Shown: positions 8,572 to 16,996 of the stretch, one piece after another | How positions within the stretch are numbered: position 1 is the first letter of the stretch | Layout: every line of letters starts with the position of its first letter | Assembly (NCBI GenBank): GCA_003054655.1 | Contig: QAYZ01000015.1 | Location: 372,001-436,000, forward strand | Direction of reading: 5' to 3' | Source: Spartobacteria bacterium LR76 | Lineage (GTDB): Bacteria > Verrucomicrobiota > Verrucomicrobiia > Chthoniobacterales > Terrimicrobiaceae | Length of the DNA: 64,000 nucleotides | Made by a program: the position numbers and the translations under genes | The notes under the pieces: model-generated | Told to the model about the DNA's origin: nothing | The model's input: only the letters and a program-made list of their open reading frames with translations | Databases searched by the model: none

Positions 8572-9384
8572 ATGAATTCGCCAGTCACTGTCACGCATCC
8601 GTCTGCCGAGATGACGACACCAGTCGCACCGGCTCGCGGCCCCATCCGCGTCATGCTCATCGACGACGAACGCCTCGCCCGACAGGGCCTGCGCGAGCTG
8701 CTGCACGAGTTTTCCGACGTGGAGATCGTCGGCGAGGCCGATACCGCCGCCTCCGCCGTGGCTCAGATCCCGGTGCTCTCCCCGGACGTGATCTTTCTCG
8801 ACATCCGGCTGCCGGGCGGCGACGGCTTCAGCGTCCTGGAGTCCCTCGACCGCGTGCCCTTTGTCGTCTTCGTCACCGCCTACTCCGACTACGCCACCCA
8901 GGCCTTTGACGTGGAGGCGGTGGATTATTTGCTGAAACCCGTGCGCCGTTCCCGGCTGGAGGAAAGCCTCCGTCGCGTCCGCGCGGAACTCGGCTCCGGC
9001 GACCAGCCGCCCTACACCCTCTCCGACCGCATCTGCCTGCGCACGCCCGAGCGCACCATCATCGCGCCATTGTCCAATCTCATCTCGCTCAAGGCCGAGG
9101 GCGACTTCACCCGCGTGAGCGTGGCGGAGCTTTCGCCTCTCCTCATCTGCCAGACGCTCGGCATCTACGAGCGCACCCTGCCCTCGCCGCCCTTTCTCCG
9201 CGTCGACCGCTCGCTCATTCTGAACCTCAACCGGCTGAGCTCGGTCGAGATCAGTCCCTCGCGCGGGGCTCGTGTCTTTATGGAGGGGGCAGAAGAGCCA
9301 ATACCGGTGGGCCGGACCGGCCTGCGCCGCCTGCGGGCCGCCCTGCCCCAGCATCTCTCCGGCATCCCGGAGACCGAGAGTTGA
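8572..9384 (+). CDS. LytTR-family response regulator
   Basis: A 270-residue protein with an N-terminal receiver domain (VMLIDDERLARQG acidic pocket; phosphoacceptor Asp77 in IFLDIRLPGGDG; conserved Lys in LLKPVRRSR) and a C-terminal LytTR DNA-binding domain (residues ~160-262, with ISLKAEGDFTRV and FLRVDRSLILNLNRLSSVE). I chose the ATG at 8572: the frame extends upstream, but those residues do not look like protein. It is the partner of the preceding LytS-type kinase. LytTR regulators usually control exported proteins, and the adjacent divergent chitinase is a possible target (inference). Confidence 0.9.
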   Translation: MNSPVTVTHPSAEMTTPVAPARGPIRVMLIDDERLARQGLRELLHEFSDVEIVGEADTAASAVAQIPVLSPDVIFLDIRLPGGDGFSVLESLDRVPFVVFVTAYSDYATQAFDVEAVDYLLKPVRRSRLEESLRRVRAELGSGDQPPYTLSDRICLRTPERTIIAPLSNLISLKAEGDFTRVSVAELSPLLICQTLGIYERTLPSPPFLRVDRSLILNLNRLSSVEISPSRGARVFMEGAEEPIPVGRTGLRRLRAALPQHLSGIPETES

Positions 9385-9410
9385 GTGGCTGGGCTGACCG
9401 GCCCGCCACT
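9384..9410. terminator. Hairpin between convergent genes, possible bidirectional terminator
   Basis: Ten paired bases (AGTGGC + GGGC against GCCCGCCACT, one bulged T) with a 6-nt loop sit in the 43-bp gap between the LytTR gene and the hybrid kinase gene. There is no clear T-run, so termination is only suggested by position and stem strength. Confidence 0.4.
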
Positions 9411-9427
9411 ATCCCTGCCAAGCAATC

Positions 9428-11125
9428 CTAAAGCATCTCCCGCGCCAGTTCCCCAATGAGGCGGTCGAGCCGCGCCGGGTCGACGGGCTTGGTCAGGTGA
9501 TGATCAAAGCCCGACTCCTTGCTCCGGCGCACATCCTCCTCCATGCCATAGCCGCTCACCGCGACGCCGCGCAATTTCGGATAACGGGTCCGCAACTGGC
9601 TCATCAGCTCCGCCCCCGAGATGTCGGGCAGGCCGAGATCGCTGATGACGAGATGGAAACCTGCGCTCTCCGCCAAAGCCAGAGCCGCATGGCCCGTACC
9701 CGCAGCCTCGACGGTGTGGCCCTTCTGCCGGAGGATCATTTGCAACAAATGGCGCGTATCGTCGTGATCCTCGACGAGCAGGATGTTAAGGCCTCGCCGC
9801 ATTGCGGTTTCCACCTCCGCCGCATCGGCGGACCTGACCGGCTGCACGCCCCTCCGCAAGGGGATCTCCACATGAAAGGTCGCCCCCTTGTTCGGCCCCG
9901 GGCTCTCGCCCCAGATGCGCCCTCCGTGCGCGGAGACAATCGACCGGCTGATCGACAGCCCAAGCCCCAGCCCGCCAAAGAGCCGCGTGATCTCGCGCCC
10001 CACCTGCTCAAAGGGCTGGAAGAGCTGCGGCTCCTCCGCCGCGTTGAAACCGATGCCCGAGTCGCGCACGGAAATCCGAAATGCCCCGGGCGCAGGATTC
10101 TCCGTGGTGATCTGGATGGAGCCGCCCGAAGGGGTGAACTTCACGGCATTGCGGATAACGTTCCAAAGCACCTGCTGGAGCCGCACCACATCGCCGACCG
10201 TGCGACTCTCGGCCGCGAGCCGCCGCACGGTGAGCTTGAGATTCTTTGCCTCCCAGGTCGAGTGGCAGATCTCCAGCACGCGATCCAGGACGGAGTCGAT
10301 ATCCAGTTCGGCATCCTGAAGCTCGAACTTCCCGTGCGCGATGCGCGTGAGATCGAGGAGATCGTCGATAAGACGGATCTCCAGCTCAATGTTGCGCCGG
10401 ATCATGGAAAGATGCGTCAATACACCATCGGGCAGCCCCCTCTCCTGCTGAAGCGTGGCGATGCCCATGAGCGCTGGCGTAAGCGGCGTGCGCAGCTCGT
10501 GGCTGAGGGCGGCGAGGAAGCTGTCCTTGGCCGCGCTGGAGCGCTCGGCGACCTCCTTGGCCAGCCGCAGGACCTCGCCCGATTTCTGCAGGCTCAGGTC
10601 GGTGACGACGAGACAGATCACCGTCTGGTCCATGAGAGGCAGCAAGCTCGCGGTGAAGTGTACCGGCAACTCCTCCCCGGTCGCGCATTGCAGGAAGCTC
10701 TCGTGCTTGGCCGCACCCTCGTGATCGTCGAGCACGGTCGAGATCGCGGCCCAGCTTTGCGCATCGAGGCGCGGGATGAGCTGCGAGCTGATCACCTGGT
10801 CGAGGGGTTCGCCCAGCATTTCCGCAAACCGCTGGTTGCAGTACAGGATGAGACCCTCCGGAGTCACGGTCACCGCGCCCTCCTGCATCTGCTCGACATA
10901 GATGCGATACGGGTGTTCCGCCCCGGAGAGGCTGTATATCTTGTTGCCCTGGCTGCCGGTGACGACCACCGCGTCGACCTCTCCGTTGCGAATGGCATTG
11001 AGCGTCTCCTGCGCCTCATGGAGGCTGGCCTGCAACTGCCCAAACTCCGTCGGACTCATCCAGACTCCGCGATTGCCAGCATTTTCGGCCGACTCGGCGG
11101 GCGGCTCCCCGGGATTTCCGTTCAT
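9428..11125 (-). CDS. PAS-containing hybrid histidine kinase with C-terminal receiver (kai operon)
   Basis: A soluble 565-residue hybrid kinase. A PAS domain spans roughly 70-180, a HisKA domain follows with phosphoacceptor His209 (LAALSHELRTPL), then a HATPase_c domain (NVIRNAVKFTPSGG; DSGIGF; GGLGLGLSIS), and a receiver domain at ~445-565 with phosphoacceptor Asp496 (ISDLGLPDISG). No membrane segment is seen. Its ATG overlaps the stop of the second kaiB gene by four bases (ATGA), so it is the last gene of the kai operon. By analogy with cyanobacterial KaiB-fold sensors and SasA it is a plausible output or input kinase of the Kai proteins; this link is inference from operon structure. Confidence 0.9.
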   Translation of the reverse strand: MNGNPGEPPAESAENAGNRGVWMSPTEFGQLQASLHEAQETLNAIRNGEVDAVVVTGSQGNKIYSLSGAEHPYRIYVEQMQEGAVTVTPEGLILYCNQRFAEMLGEPLDQVISSQLIPRLDAQSWAAISTVLDDHEGAAKHESFLQCATGEELPVHFTASLLPLMDQTVICLVVTDLSLQKSGEVLRLAKEVAERSSAAKDSFLAALSHELRTPLTPALMGIATLQQERGLPDGVLTHLSMIRRNIELEIRLIDDLLDLTRIAHGKFELQDAELDIDSVLDRVLEICHSTWEAKNLKLTVRRLAAESRTVGDVVRLQQVLWNVIRNAVKFTPSGGSIQITTENPAPGAFRISVRDSGIGFNAAEEPQLFQPFEQVGREITRLFGGLGLGLSISRSIVSAHGGRIWGESPGPNKGATFHVEIPLRRGVQPVRSADAAEVETAMRRGLNILLVEDHDDTRHLLQMILRQKGHTVEAAGTGHAALALAESAGFHLVISDLGLPDISGAELMSQLRTRYPKLRGVAVSGYGMEEDVRRSKESGFDHHLTKPVDPARLDRLIGELAREML

Positions 11126-11511
11126 TCGTCGTCTTCTCCGTGCTCAAGGGTTTCGTGGCTGAGATCGAGACCGACCAGGATGCGGTCGCGATCGGAAAGA
11201 TCGCCGATCAGACGCTTGTGCGGCAGCGGCTCCGACTTCACCAGGGTGGGCGCTGCGATGATCTGGTCGGCCTGGACCGCGGTGGGCTGCTGATAAATAT
11301 CCACCACCGTCAGCTCATAGTGACCTGCGAGATAATCGTCACACAGCGCCCGGATGGTCTCAATGGCCTTCGCCGAACGCAATGTCGTTCCCGTCACATA
11401 CAGGCGCAGAACATAGTGCTGTTCCCCGGAGGTTTTTAGCATCTCCTCAAACTCCCGGGTGCTGTCGATGTATTGGCTTCGCTCCCTCTGCATCATGTTA
11501 TCCCTTCGCAT
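11122..11511 (-). CDS. kaiB: KaiB-family protein (second copy, extended N-terminus)
   Basis: A KaiB-fold protein of up to 129 residues. The core YVLRLYVTGTTLRSAKAIE ... ELTVVDIYQQP ... QIIAAPTLVKSEPLP ... IGDLSDRDRILVGLDL matches KaiB from start to finish. About 30 N-terminal residues precede the core, so one of the internal ATGs at 11496 or 11493 may be the real start. It shares less than half its core residues with the neighbouring kaiB, so the two are old paralogues rather than a recent duplication. It is co-transcribed with kaiC and coupled by ATGA to the downstream kinase. Confidence 0.92.
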   Translation of the reverse strand: MRRDNMMQRERSQYIDSTREFEEMLKTSGEQHYVLRLYVTGTTLRSAKAIETIRALCDDYLAGHYELTVVDIYQQPTAVQADQIIAAPTLVKSEPLPHKRLIGDLSDRDRILVGLDLSHETLEHGEDDE

Positions 11512-11532
11512 GTCATCTGCGGGTGGATTCCC

Positions 11533-11874
11533 CTAGTTTGCTTTCAGGCTCTGGATGTCCATACCGACGATCACCTTTTCCGAGTTGGAAAGATCTCCGA
11601 CGATACGCTTGATCGGCTCGGGGAGTTTTCGCACCAGCGTGGGCAGGGCGACGATCTGGTCGGCCTGCGCCAGGTGCGGATTTTTCACGAGGTCGATCAC
11701 TTCGATCCGGTATTGGCCGGGCAGATGTTCCTCGCACAGCCGCTTGAGATTGGCAAAGGCTGTGAGGGATTTTGGGGTCTGCCCGGCCACGTACAGACGG
11801 AGGGAGAAGGTCTCGGCCTCCGGCGGTGAGCCGTTCGCGCCATTGACGGCGGTTTTCTGGTTTCTTTTCTTCAT
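11533..11874 (-). CDS. kaiB: KaiB-family protein (first copy)
   Basis: A 113-residue KaiB, close to the ~100 residues of cyanobacterial KaiB. The core [21 protein letters not shown], the [22 protein letters not shown] segment (thioredoxin-like half) and the C-terminal [17 protein letters not shown] are all present. KaiB is a metamorphic protein that binds the CI ring of KaiC and promotes dephosphorylation. Its ATG overlaps the kaiC stop by four bases (ATGA), which couples translation of KaiB to KaiC. There is a 21-bp gap to the second kaiB. Confidence 0.93.
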   Translation of the reverse strand: MKKRNQKTAVNGANGSPPEAETFSLRLYVAGQTPKSLTAFANLKRLCEEHLPGQYRIEVIDLVKNPHLAQADQIVALPTLVRKLPEPIKRIVGDLSNSEKVIVGMDIQSLKAN

Positions 11875-13595
11875 CTACGACGTTTCGGAGCAGTGGATTC
11901 AGAAGCGAGACCACGGCTCCGGCTCATGGCTTCCCGATCAGTAGAAATTCTTTGCAGCCGCGCCTGCTCGGCCTCGACCGCGCGCAGGAACTCCTCTTCC
12001 TCCGCCATCAGGCCGGCGCGAAGGGCCTCGATCTGCGCCTCGGTAGCACGGCGGCGATGTTCATACGCGAGCTTCTTGCGGGCGACCTCGTCCTCGGTCT
12101 TGCGCAGGTCTTTTGCGTTTCGCGCCTCCTGCGCCACGCGGGCGGAGCCGGTGAGCACACCCTCCGCGCCGAGATAGGCCTCCACGAGTTTGAGGCCTTG
12201 CGAGGTGATGAGAAATTCCCGCACCTGATTGGAGTGCGCCATGCCGCGCGATTTCAGGATATAAAGCAAACGGTTTCGCTCGCCGTTTGTCTCCACATCA
12301 CGCAGTAGCAGCCAGGTGTCGACGATGGAGCTGAGCCCTTCCTCGGTCGCCTCGACAGCCTTGCCACCGCCGCTCAGGCTCACCATGAACCCGAGGATGT
12401 TGTTCTTCCGCAGGTAGTCCACCATGCGGATCAGCATGTTGGTGGATTCCTCCAGCGTGCCGGCATTCTGCATGTTGGAGACCGGGTCGATGATGACCAC
12501 GGAGGGTTGGAAATCTTCTATTAGCTTATGCATGCGCACGAGGTGCATTTCGAGTCCGAAGACCGTGGGCCTCGTGGAGTGGAACTCCAGGGTCCCTTTC
12601 TTCACGTATGGCGCAAGGTCTACACCTATAGATCGCATGTTCCTCTGGATCTGCGCGGGCGATTCCTCGAAAGAAAAGTACATACACCTCTCGCCGCGCG
12701 CGCACGTGGCCCGCGCAAGCTGGGCCGCCACACTACTCTTTCCCGTGCCTGCCGTGCCCGAGAGCAGCACCGTGCTCCCACGGTAATACCCGTCGCCGCC
12801 CAGCATCTCGTCCAGACCATCCACCCCGCTGGAGATCCGCTCGTTGGAAACTTCGTAGTCCAGCCCCGAGGCCGTGATGGGCAGCACCGAGATGCCCTCC
12901 TCGTCGATGAGAAAGGGATACTCGTTGGTTCCGTGCGTGGTGCCGCGATATTTCACCACGCGCAGCCGCCGGGTGGAGATCTGGCCGATCACGCGATGGT
13001 CGAGCAGGATGACACAATCCGACACATACTCCTCCAGCCCCTGCCGCGTGAGCTGCCCCTCGCCGCGCTCGCCGGTGATCACCGTGGTCATGCCCCGCTC
13101 CTTCAGCCAGTAGAAAAGCCGCCGCAGCTCCGAGCGCAGCACCGCCTGGTTGGACAAGCCCGAGAAGAGCGTCTCGATGGTGTCGAGCACCACACGCTTC
13201 GCCCCGATCGACTGGATCGCATACCCGAGGCGGATAAAGAGTCCCTCGAGGTCGTATTCCCCATTCTCCTCGATCTCGGCCCGGTCGACCTTCACGTGGT
13301 CAATGACGAGCTTCTTTTCCGCAATCAGCTTGTCCACGTCGAAGCCGAGCGACGCCACGTTCTTGCGAATGTCGTCCGCCGTTTCCTCAAAGGTCATCAG
13401 CACGCCCGGCTCGCCAAATTCCATCGCGCCCCGAATGAGAAACTCCACCGCAAAGAGCGATTTTCCGCATCCCGCCGAACCGCAAACCAAAGTCGGCCGC
13501 CCCTGCGGCACTCCCCCGTTCGTGATCTGGTCAAATCCGTCAATACCTGTCGGGGCCTTTTTCAAGACAGGGAGAGATTTTTTTACTTTCGCCAT
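11871..13595 (-). CDS. kaiC: KaiC-family circadian/clock-like ATPase-autokinase
   Basis: A 574-residue tandem RecA-fold ATPase. CI has Walker A GSAGCGKS (39-46) and catalytic Glu pair in TFEET (70-71). CII has Walker A GTAGTGKS (280-287) and SFEES (310-311). The autophosphorylation site that is Ser431-Thr432 in Synechococcus aligns with Ser422-Ser423 here (GLSSIVDT). Residues ~480-574 form a charged coiled-coil tail not found in cyanobacterial KaiC. The start at 13595 is preceded by a good GGAGG ribosome site; the upstream extension is low-complexity Gly. It leads an operon with two kaiB genes and a hybrid kinase. No kaiA is present, so a KaiBC timer or stress switch is likelier than a full oscillator (inference). 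Confidence 0.94.
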   Translation of the reverse strand: MAKVKKSLPVLKKAPTGIDGFDQITNGGVPQGRPTLVCGSAGCGKSLFAVEFLIRGAMEFGEPGVLMTFEETADDIRKNVASLGFDVDKLIAEKKLVIDHVKVDRAEIEENGEYDLEGLFIRLGYAIQSIGAKRVVLDTIETLFSGLSNQAVLRSELRRLFYWLKERGMTTVITGERGEGQLTRQGLEEYVSDCVILLDHRVIGQISTRRLRVVKYRGTTHGTNEYPFLIDEEGISVLPITASGLDYEVSNERISSGVDGLDEMLGGDGYYRGSTVLLSGTAGTGKSSVAAQLARATCARGERCMYFSFEESPAQIQRNMRSIGVDLAPYVKKGTLEFHSTRPTVFGLEMHLVRMHKLIEDFQPSVVIIDPVSNMQNAGTLEESTNMLIRMVDYLRKNNILGFMVSLSGGGKAVEATEEGLSSIVDTWLLLRDVETNGERNRLLYILKSRGMAHSNQVREFLITSQGLKLVEAYLGAEGVLTGSARVAQEARNAKDLRKTEDEVARKKLAYEHRRRATEAQIEALRAGLMAEEEEFLRAVEAEQARLQRISTDREAMSRSRGLASESTAPKRRR

Positions 13596-13646
13596 GAGGC
13601 ATCCTCCCCCGCCCCCTCCCGCACCGTCAAACATCCCTGCCCCAGG

Positions 13647-13658
13647 AACCCTAGGGTT
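13647..13658. promoter_or_regulatory. 12-bp palindrome upstream of kaiC
   Basis: AACCCTAGGGTT is a perfect palindrome 52 bases upstream of the kaiC start codon. It could be an operator for the kai operon; there is no other support. Confidence 0.3.
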
Positions 13659-13828
13659 TCACCCCTACTGTTCCCTAATCAACCCGTCGCGAGGCGTCGT
13701 TATCGTCCCTCCAGCCGTAAAACCTCTGCCCCAGAGTCTATGCGCTTTCTGTCGGCGGCGGTGGTTCGCGCCGCCTGCCATGGGAGAAGGGCTTACGTTC
13801 CGTACTCAGGGGAAGCTGGCGGCGCTGC

Positions 13829-14077
13829 CTAAGCCTCGGCCAGCCGGGCCGCCAACGACATGGCCACGTGCTTTTTCAGAGACTCCGAGGGCTGAGCCGC
13901 GTCGGGAGGCGTAAAGGCTTCGTAAATATTTCGCAAAATCTGCACCGCCGTCAGCAGGAGGCCCACGGAAATCCCCACCAGCCAAATGCCGCCGAGCCCA
14001 CCCCGGAGAGAACCTGATTTTTCAGGCCACACGACCGGCAGCAAGTTCCGGCTTCCCTGAAGCTGAATGGGGCGCAA
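13829..14077 (-). CDS. Small single-pass membrane protein of unknown function
   Basis: An 82-codon frame with one clear hydrophobic segment (GIWLVGISVGLLLTAVQILR) flanked by polar ends. It lacks an ATG: the longest version starts with TTG at 14077, and an internal GTG is also possible, so the start is uncertain. It is on the same strand as kaiC, 233 bases upstream of it, with a palindrome in between. I do not recognise the family. The transmembrane segment and reasonable composition favour a real gene, but it could be spurious. Confidence 0.4.
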   Translation of the reverse strand: MRPIQLQGSRNLLPVVWPEKSGSLRGGLGGIWLVGISVGLLLTAVQILRNIYEAFTPPDAAQPSESLKKHVAMSLAARLAEA

Positions 14078-14143
14078 CAGTTAAGCGATCGGATGAAACT
14101 TGAACTCGAGCCATGCAATGAAGAGTGGTTTTCGATCGACCTT

Positions 14144-16213
14144 ATGAATTCAATGAAAGAACAAATCCCTCCAGCGTCATCCCGGCTTCGGCTGGTGCGG
14201 TCGGCAATATCTGCGCTTCTGGCATTCTTTGCGCTTGTCGCAGACGCCCGCAGTGGCTGGCAGGATGCGGTTCAGCCTGTGGGAACGTCGGCGCTTTCGA
14301 CCTCCTTGCATTACGCCGCAGGACTCGACCGAATGATTCCGACTTATTCGGGACCGACCTGCCGAATTAACGGCGCGGCCATCGGCGTGACTGCGTCCGG
14401 GACATTCGACGAATCTGCGGCGCTGATCGCCCTGCCCAAGGGAAGTCCGTCGCTTGAGGGAATTGAGGTCGAGCTGGCGTTGCAGCGTCCAGGCAAGACA
14501 GAGCCGATTTGGATGACGGTTCCGCCCGGTCAATCGAAACCGACCTTTGGCAAGGATGCCGCTGGCAATTGGTGTATTCACTTTGCGGGGAGCCGTGCGC
14601 TCTCGACGGCTCTTGAGGGGATGTCCTTCGCAACCGGCGGCGGCAAGTCCTTTACGGGCATTGTCATCAACCCGATTCGCAAGGAAAAGGGAGGCGCAGG
14701 CTCCCCGGACTACCCTTGGTCATACCGTGGCAGTGGCGGCGCGAACCAGGTGGACGTGCAACTGGGAGGAACCGGCGGTACGGCCCTCTTCTCCTGGCGC
14801 AACGGGGCGGCGCAGAGTCCGTCTTACAAGTCCGCAGAGGCTCTCCCGGAGGGCTCCCACAGTATCTTCACGCTCAACTGCGGTGCGGATGGATCTTTCG
14901 CCGTATTTCGGAACGGTGCGCAATTGAACACGCAGCAACGCGCGCCAGCGCCAGCGGCTCTGGAAGAGAAGGGGGGAACGCTTCGCCTCGGGATCGACAG
15001 CAGCGAGTCCGCCGCGGCCAACCAGGGCCAGGATTTCCTGCTGTACGGCATCATTGTCTCCGACCGGCTCTCGATCCCGGAAATACGCAGGCTGCACTGG
15101 GGGCTTGCCCGGCAGGCAGGATGGCGGCGGTCTCTGACTCTGGCGCAACTGCCGGCCCTCGGCGAAGTTTTTGATTTCGGGAAAACGACGGATGCCGGAA
15201 GCAAAACAGCGATTCCGGGGCTGTTCGGAAAGGCCAATCTGGTCCTCAATACAGCCGAAGTTCCCAACGGGAAGACGGTTTACCAACCGGCATTCTCTCC
15301 GGCTTCCGAGAGCGAGTATGGCATCCGCGGGCTCTATGCGGGTGACTACAAAAATGTGGCGAATGTTTTCCAGGCAGACACCGGCTATTTCTCCGACCAA
15401 TGGGAATGGACCGTCTGGATCATCGCCATGCTCGACCCGGCCATGGCGTCGAACAATTCCCTGGTCGACCTGCTGGGAATGCGCTCGGGGCCTATGACCG
15501 AGTCCGGCAGCCGCGGCAAGGGGGGAATCGAAGCTCCGTGGACGGTGGGTCGCCATCACAACAACTGGGTCTTTTACACCAACCCCACTGTAGCCATCGA
15601 CAACCCGCCGGAGATCAACTTTGAAACGGATTTCGCCAAGTGGCCGTGCAAAGTGGTTCAGGCTCCCATAGGAAAGACCGACCTGACCCACGACGAGTGG
15701 GGCAATGCCCACATCTTCGCCTACCGCGACCGCCTGCATTTGCAATGGGTCACCCAACCCGGCGACCCCAAGGACAATATCCCGCCAGCCATGAGCGTTG
15801 GGGATTCGGACGACCATAAGCCCGCTTCACTCCGTTATGGCGTTCCCTATCTGATCATCATCAAATACAAGCCGAACCCGGATCTGGACCGGAATAATCC
15901 GGCCACCTGGAGCGCCCACAAGCAAGACTCCTATAAACAGATCAAGGCGGCACCCCTGACCGAAGTGATGGCCTGGGATCGCACCGACTGCTCTGTGGCC
16001 ACCACGGCAAAGGGGGCGCTGGCGGCACCCGTGGCCGATGCACGCATCATGAGTTGTGGGAGGATGCACATGAAGTATTCCTTCCAGGGCTACCGGTTTG
16101 CCGCAGGTTTCATCCCCGGCCGCATTACCACAGACGAGGAAGATTTGGCGATTTTCTACAATGGCATGAACCTGGCCAACTACCTTTCTGCGCCGGGTCC
16201 CTCCTCGAAATGA
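14144..16213 (+). CDS. Large exported protein of unknown function
   Basis: About 689 residues. After a basic stretch (SSRLRLVRSAISALLAFFALVADA) with a hydrophobic core that looks like a signal peptide, there is no further membrane segment, so the protein is probably exported. I placed the start at ATG 14144; ATGs at 14093 and 14153 are also possible and none has a convincing ribosome site. Two halves can be seen: ~60-320, where beta-rich segments (GTGGTALFSWRNG, LRLGIDSS, FLLYGIIVSDRLS) resemble concanavalin/LamG-type sandwiches, and ~330-680, rich in Trp, Tyr and Asp (FSDQWEWTVWIIAMLD, YRDRLHLQWVTQPGD). I recognise no catalytic motif. It stands alone between kai and DUF5069 genes. Confidence 0.7.
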   Translation: MNSMKEQIPPASSRLRLVRSAISALLAFFALVADARSGWQDAVQPVGTSALSTSLHYAAGLDRMIPTYSGPTCRINGAAIGVTASGTFDESAALIALPKGSPSLEGIEVELALQRPGKTEPIWMTVPPGQSKPTFGKDAAGNWCIHFAGSRALSTALEGMSFATGGGKSFTGIVINPIRKEKGGAGSPDYPWSYRGSGGANQVDVQLGGTGGTALFSWRNGAAQSPSYKSAEALPEGSHSIFTLNCGADGSFAVFRNGAQLNTQQRAPAPAALEEKGGTLRLGIDSSESAAANQGQDFLLYGIIVSDRLSIPEIRRLHWGLARQAGWRRSLTLAQLPALGEVFDFGKTTDAGSKTAIPGLFGKANLVLNTAEVPNGKTVYQPAFSPASESEYGIRGLYAGDYKNVANVFQADTGYFSDQWEWTVWIIAMLDPAMASNNSLVDLLGMRSGPMTESGSRGKGGIEAPWTVGRHHNNWVFYTNPTVAIDNPPEINFETDFAKWPCKVVQAPIGKTDLTHDEWGNAHIFAYRDRLHLQWVTQPGDPKDNIPPAMSVGDSDDHKPASLRYGVPYLIIIKYKPNPDLDRNNPATWSAHKQDSYKQIKAAPLTEVMAWDRTDCSVATTAKGALAAPVADARIMSCGRMHMKYSFQGYRFAAGFIPGRITTDEEDLAIFYNGMNLANYLSAPGPSSK

Positions 16214-16282
16214 TCGACTCTTTTGCTTCGCCTGTTCCGCCTCTCTGGGACTGAACAGCTAATCGCTCCGCCTAAAAACAGA

Positions 16283-16348
16283 AAGCGAAGGAAGCCTCCA
16301 GCCCCGCGCCATCTCCACATAACGCCGGGCCCTTTGCTTCCTTCGCTT
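16283..16348. repeat. Inverted repeat with 13-bp perfect arms
   Basis: AAGCGAAGGAAGC (16283-16295) is matched by its reverse complement at 16336-16348, with a 40-nt loop. It lies in the 228-bp gap between the exported protein and the DUF5069 gene, which otherwise shows nothing. It could act as a transcription terminator between these convergent genes, but lacks a T-run. Confidence 0.5.
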
Positions 16349-16441
16349 CGTTGGCTCCGCCTGTCTCGCAGGCTCGGCTCGGTCAAACCGCGCCCGGGGC
16401 TCCAATTTCCCCGGGCGGCTTCTGCAAAAGAGGCTGCCCTC

Positions 16442-16888
16442 TTAGCTCTGGTAGCTCTGCTTGTCGTCGACTTCCAGCCAGTCGAGGAGCGTGACTTTCG
16501 CCGGATCGAGGCCGGACTTCGTCGCCTCGCCCACGAACCATTCGCGCTTCTCCGGGTCATCGTAGGGACGGTAGCCCTCGACGTTCTTGCCGAATTCCGC
16601 GATCTCCTCGGGCGTCTTGGCCGCGCCGTTGGCATTCAGCCAGGCCACCACTTCCTCGTCCGTCGCGCCCTTTTCCAGGAGGGCTTTGACGTCGCTGCCC
16701 TTCACTTCCTTGAAGCCGAAGAGGTAGTTGTCCAGCGGACAGTCGAAATGGTACTCGCCGTTCTTCCCGGCCAGCGTGGCGCGGCCCTTGTCGATCGCGC
16801 GGCCGAGGAGGATGTAGCCGCCTACGCGTTCACGCGGGCTGCGCGGGGCTTCTTTCGTCAGGTCTTTGTATTCCAGTGTCGTGCTCAT
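16442..16888 (-). CDS. DUF5069 domain-containing protein
   Basis: A 148-residue soluble protein made almost entirely of a DUF5069 domain: RVGGYILLGRAIDKGRATLAGKNGEYHFDCPLDNYLFGF is the hallmark N-terminal half, followed by an acidic helical C-terminus (TDEEVVAWL, PYDDPEKREWFV, LLDWLEVDD). The family is common in Verrucomicrobiota and has no established function. The gene is divergent from a TetR regulator across a 108-bp gap that contains a near-palindrome, so it is the likely regulatory target (inference). Confidence 0.85.
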   Translation of the reverse strand: MSTTLEYKDLTKEAPRSPRERVGGYILLGRAIDKGRATLAGKNGEYHFDCPLDNYLFGFKEVKGSDVKALLEKGATDEEVVAWLNANGAAKTPEEIAEFGKNVEGYRPYDDPEKREWFVGEATKSGLDPAKVTLLDWLEVDDKQSYQS

Positions 16889-16935
16889 GATGTGTGTCTC
16901 CAGTTCTGTTGATTTTCGACATCGCTTGTTTCTTA

Positions 16936-16951
16936 AACGACATCTGTTGTT
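16936..16951. promoter_or_regulatory. Candidate TetR operator
   Basis: AACGACA-TC-TGTTGTT is an inverted repeat of 7-bp arms with one mismatch, midway between the divergent DUF5069 and TetR genes. Position and symmetry make it a plausible binding site for the TetR protein. Confidence 0.4.
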
Positions 16952-16996
16952 AATCCATCACTAGACGGGAAGTTTGTCAAATGGTATGTTGCCTCC

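Noticed and set aside
9497-11293. 598-codon frame antisense to the hybrid kinase
   Set aside because: Shadow frame; the minus-strand kinase has all expected motifs.
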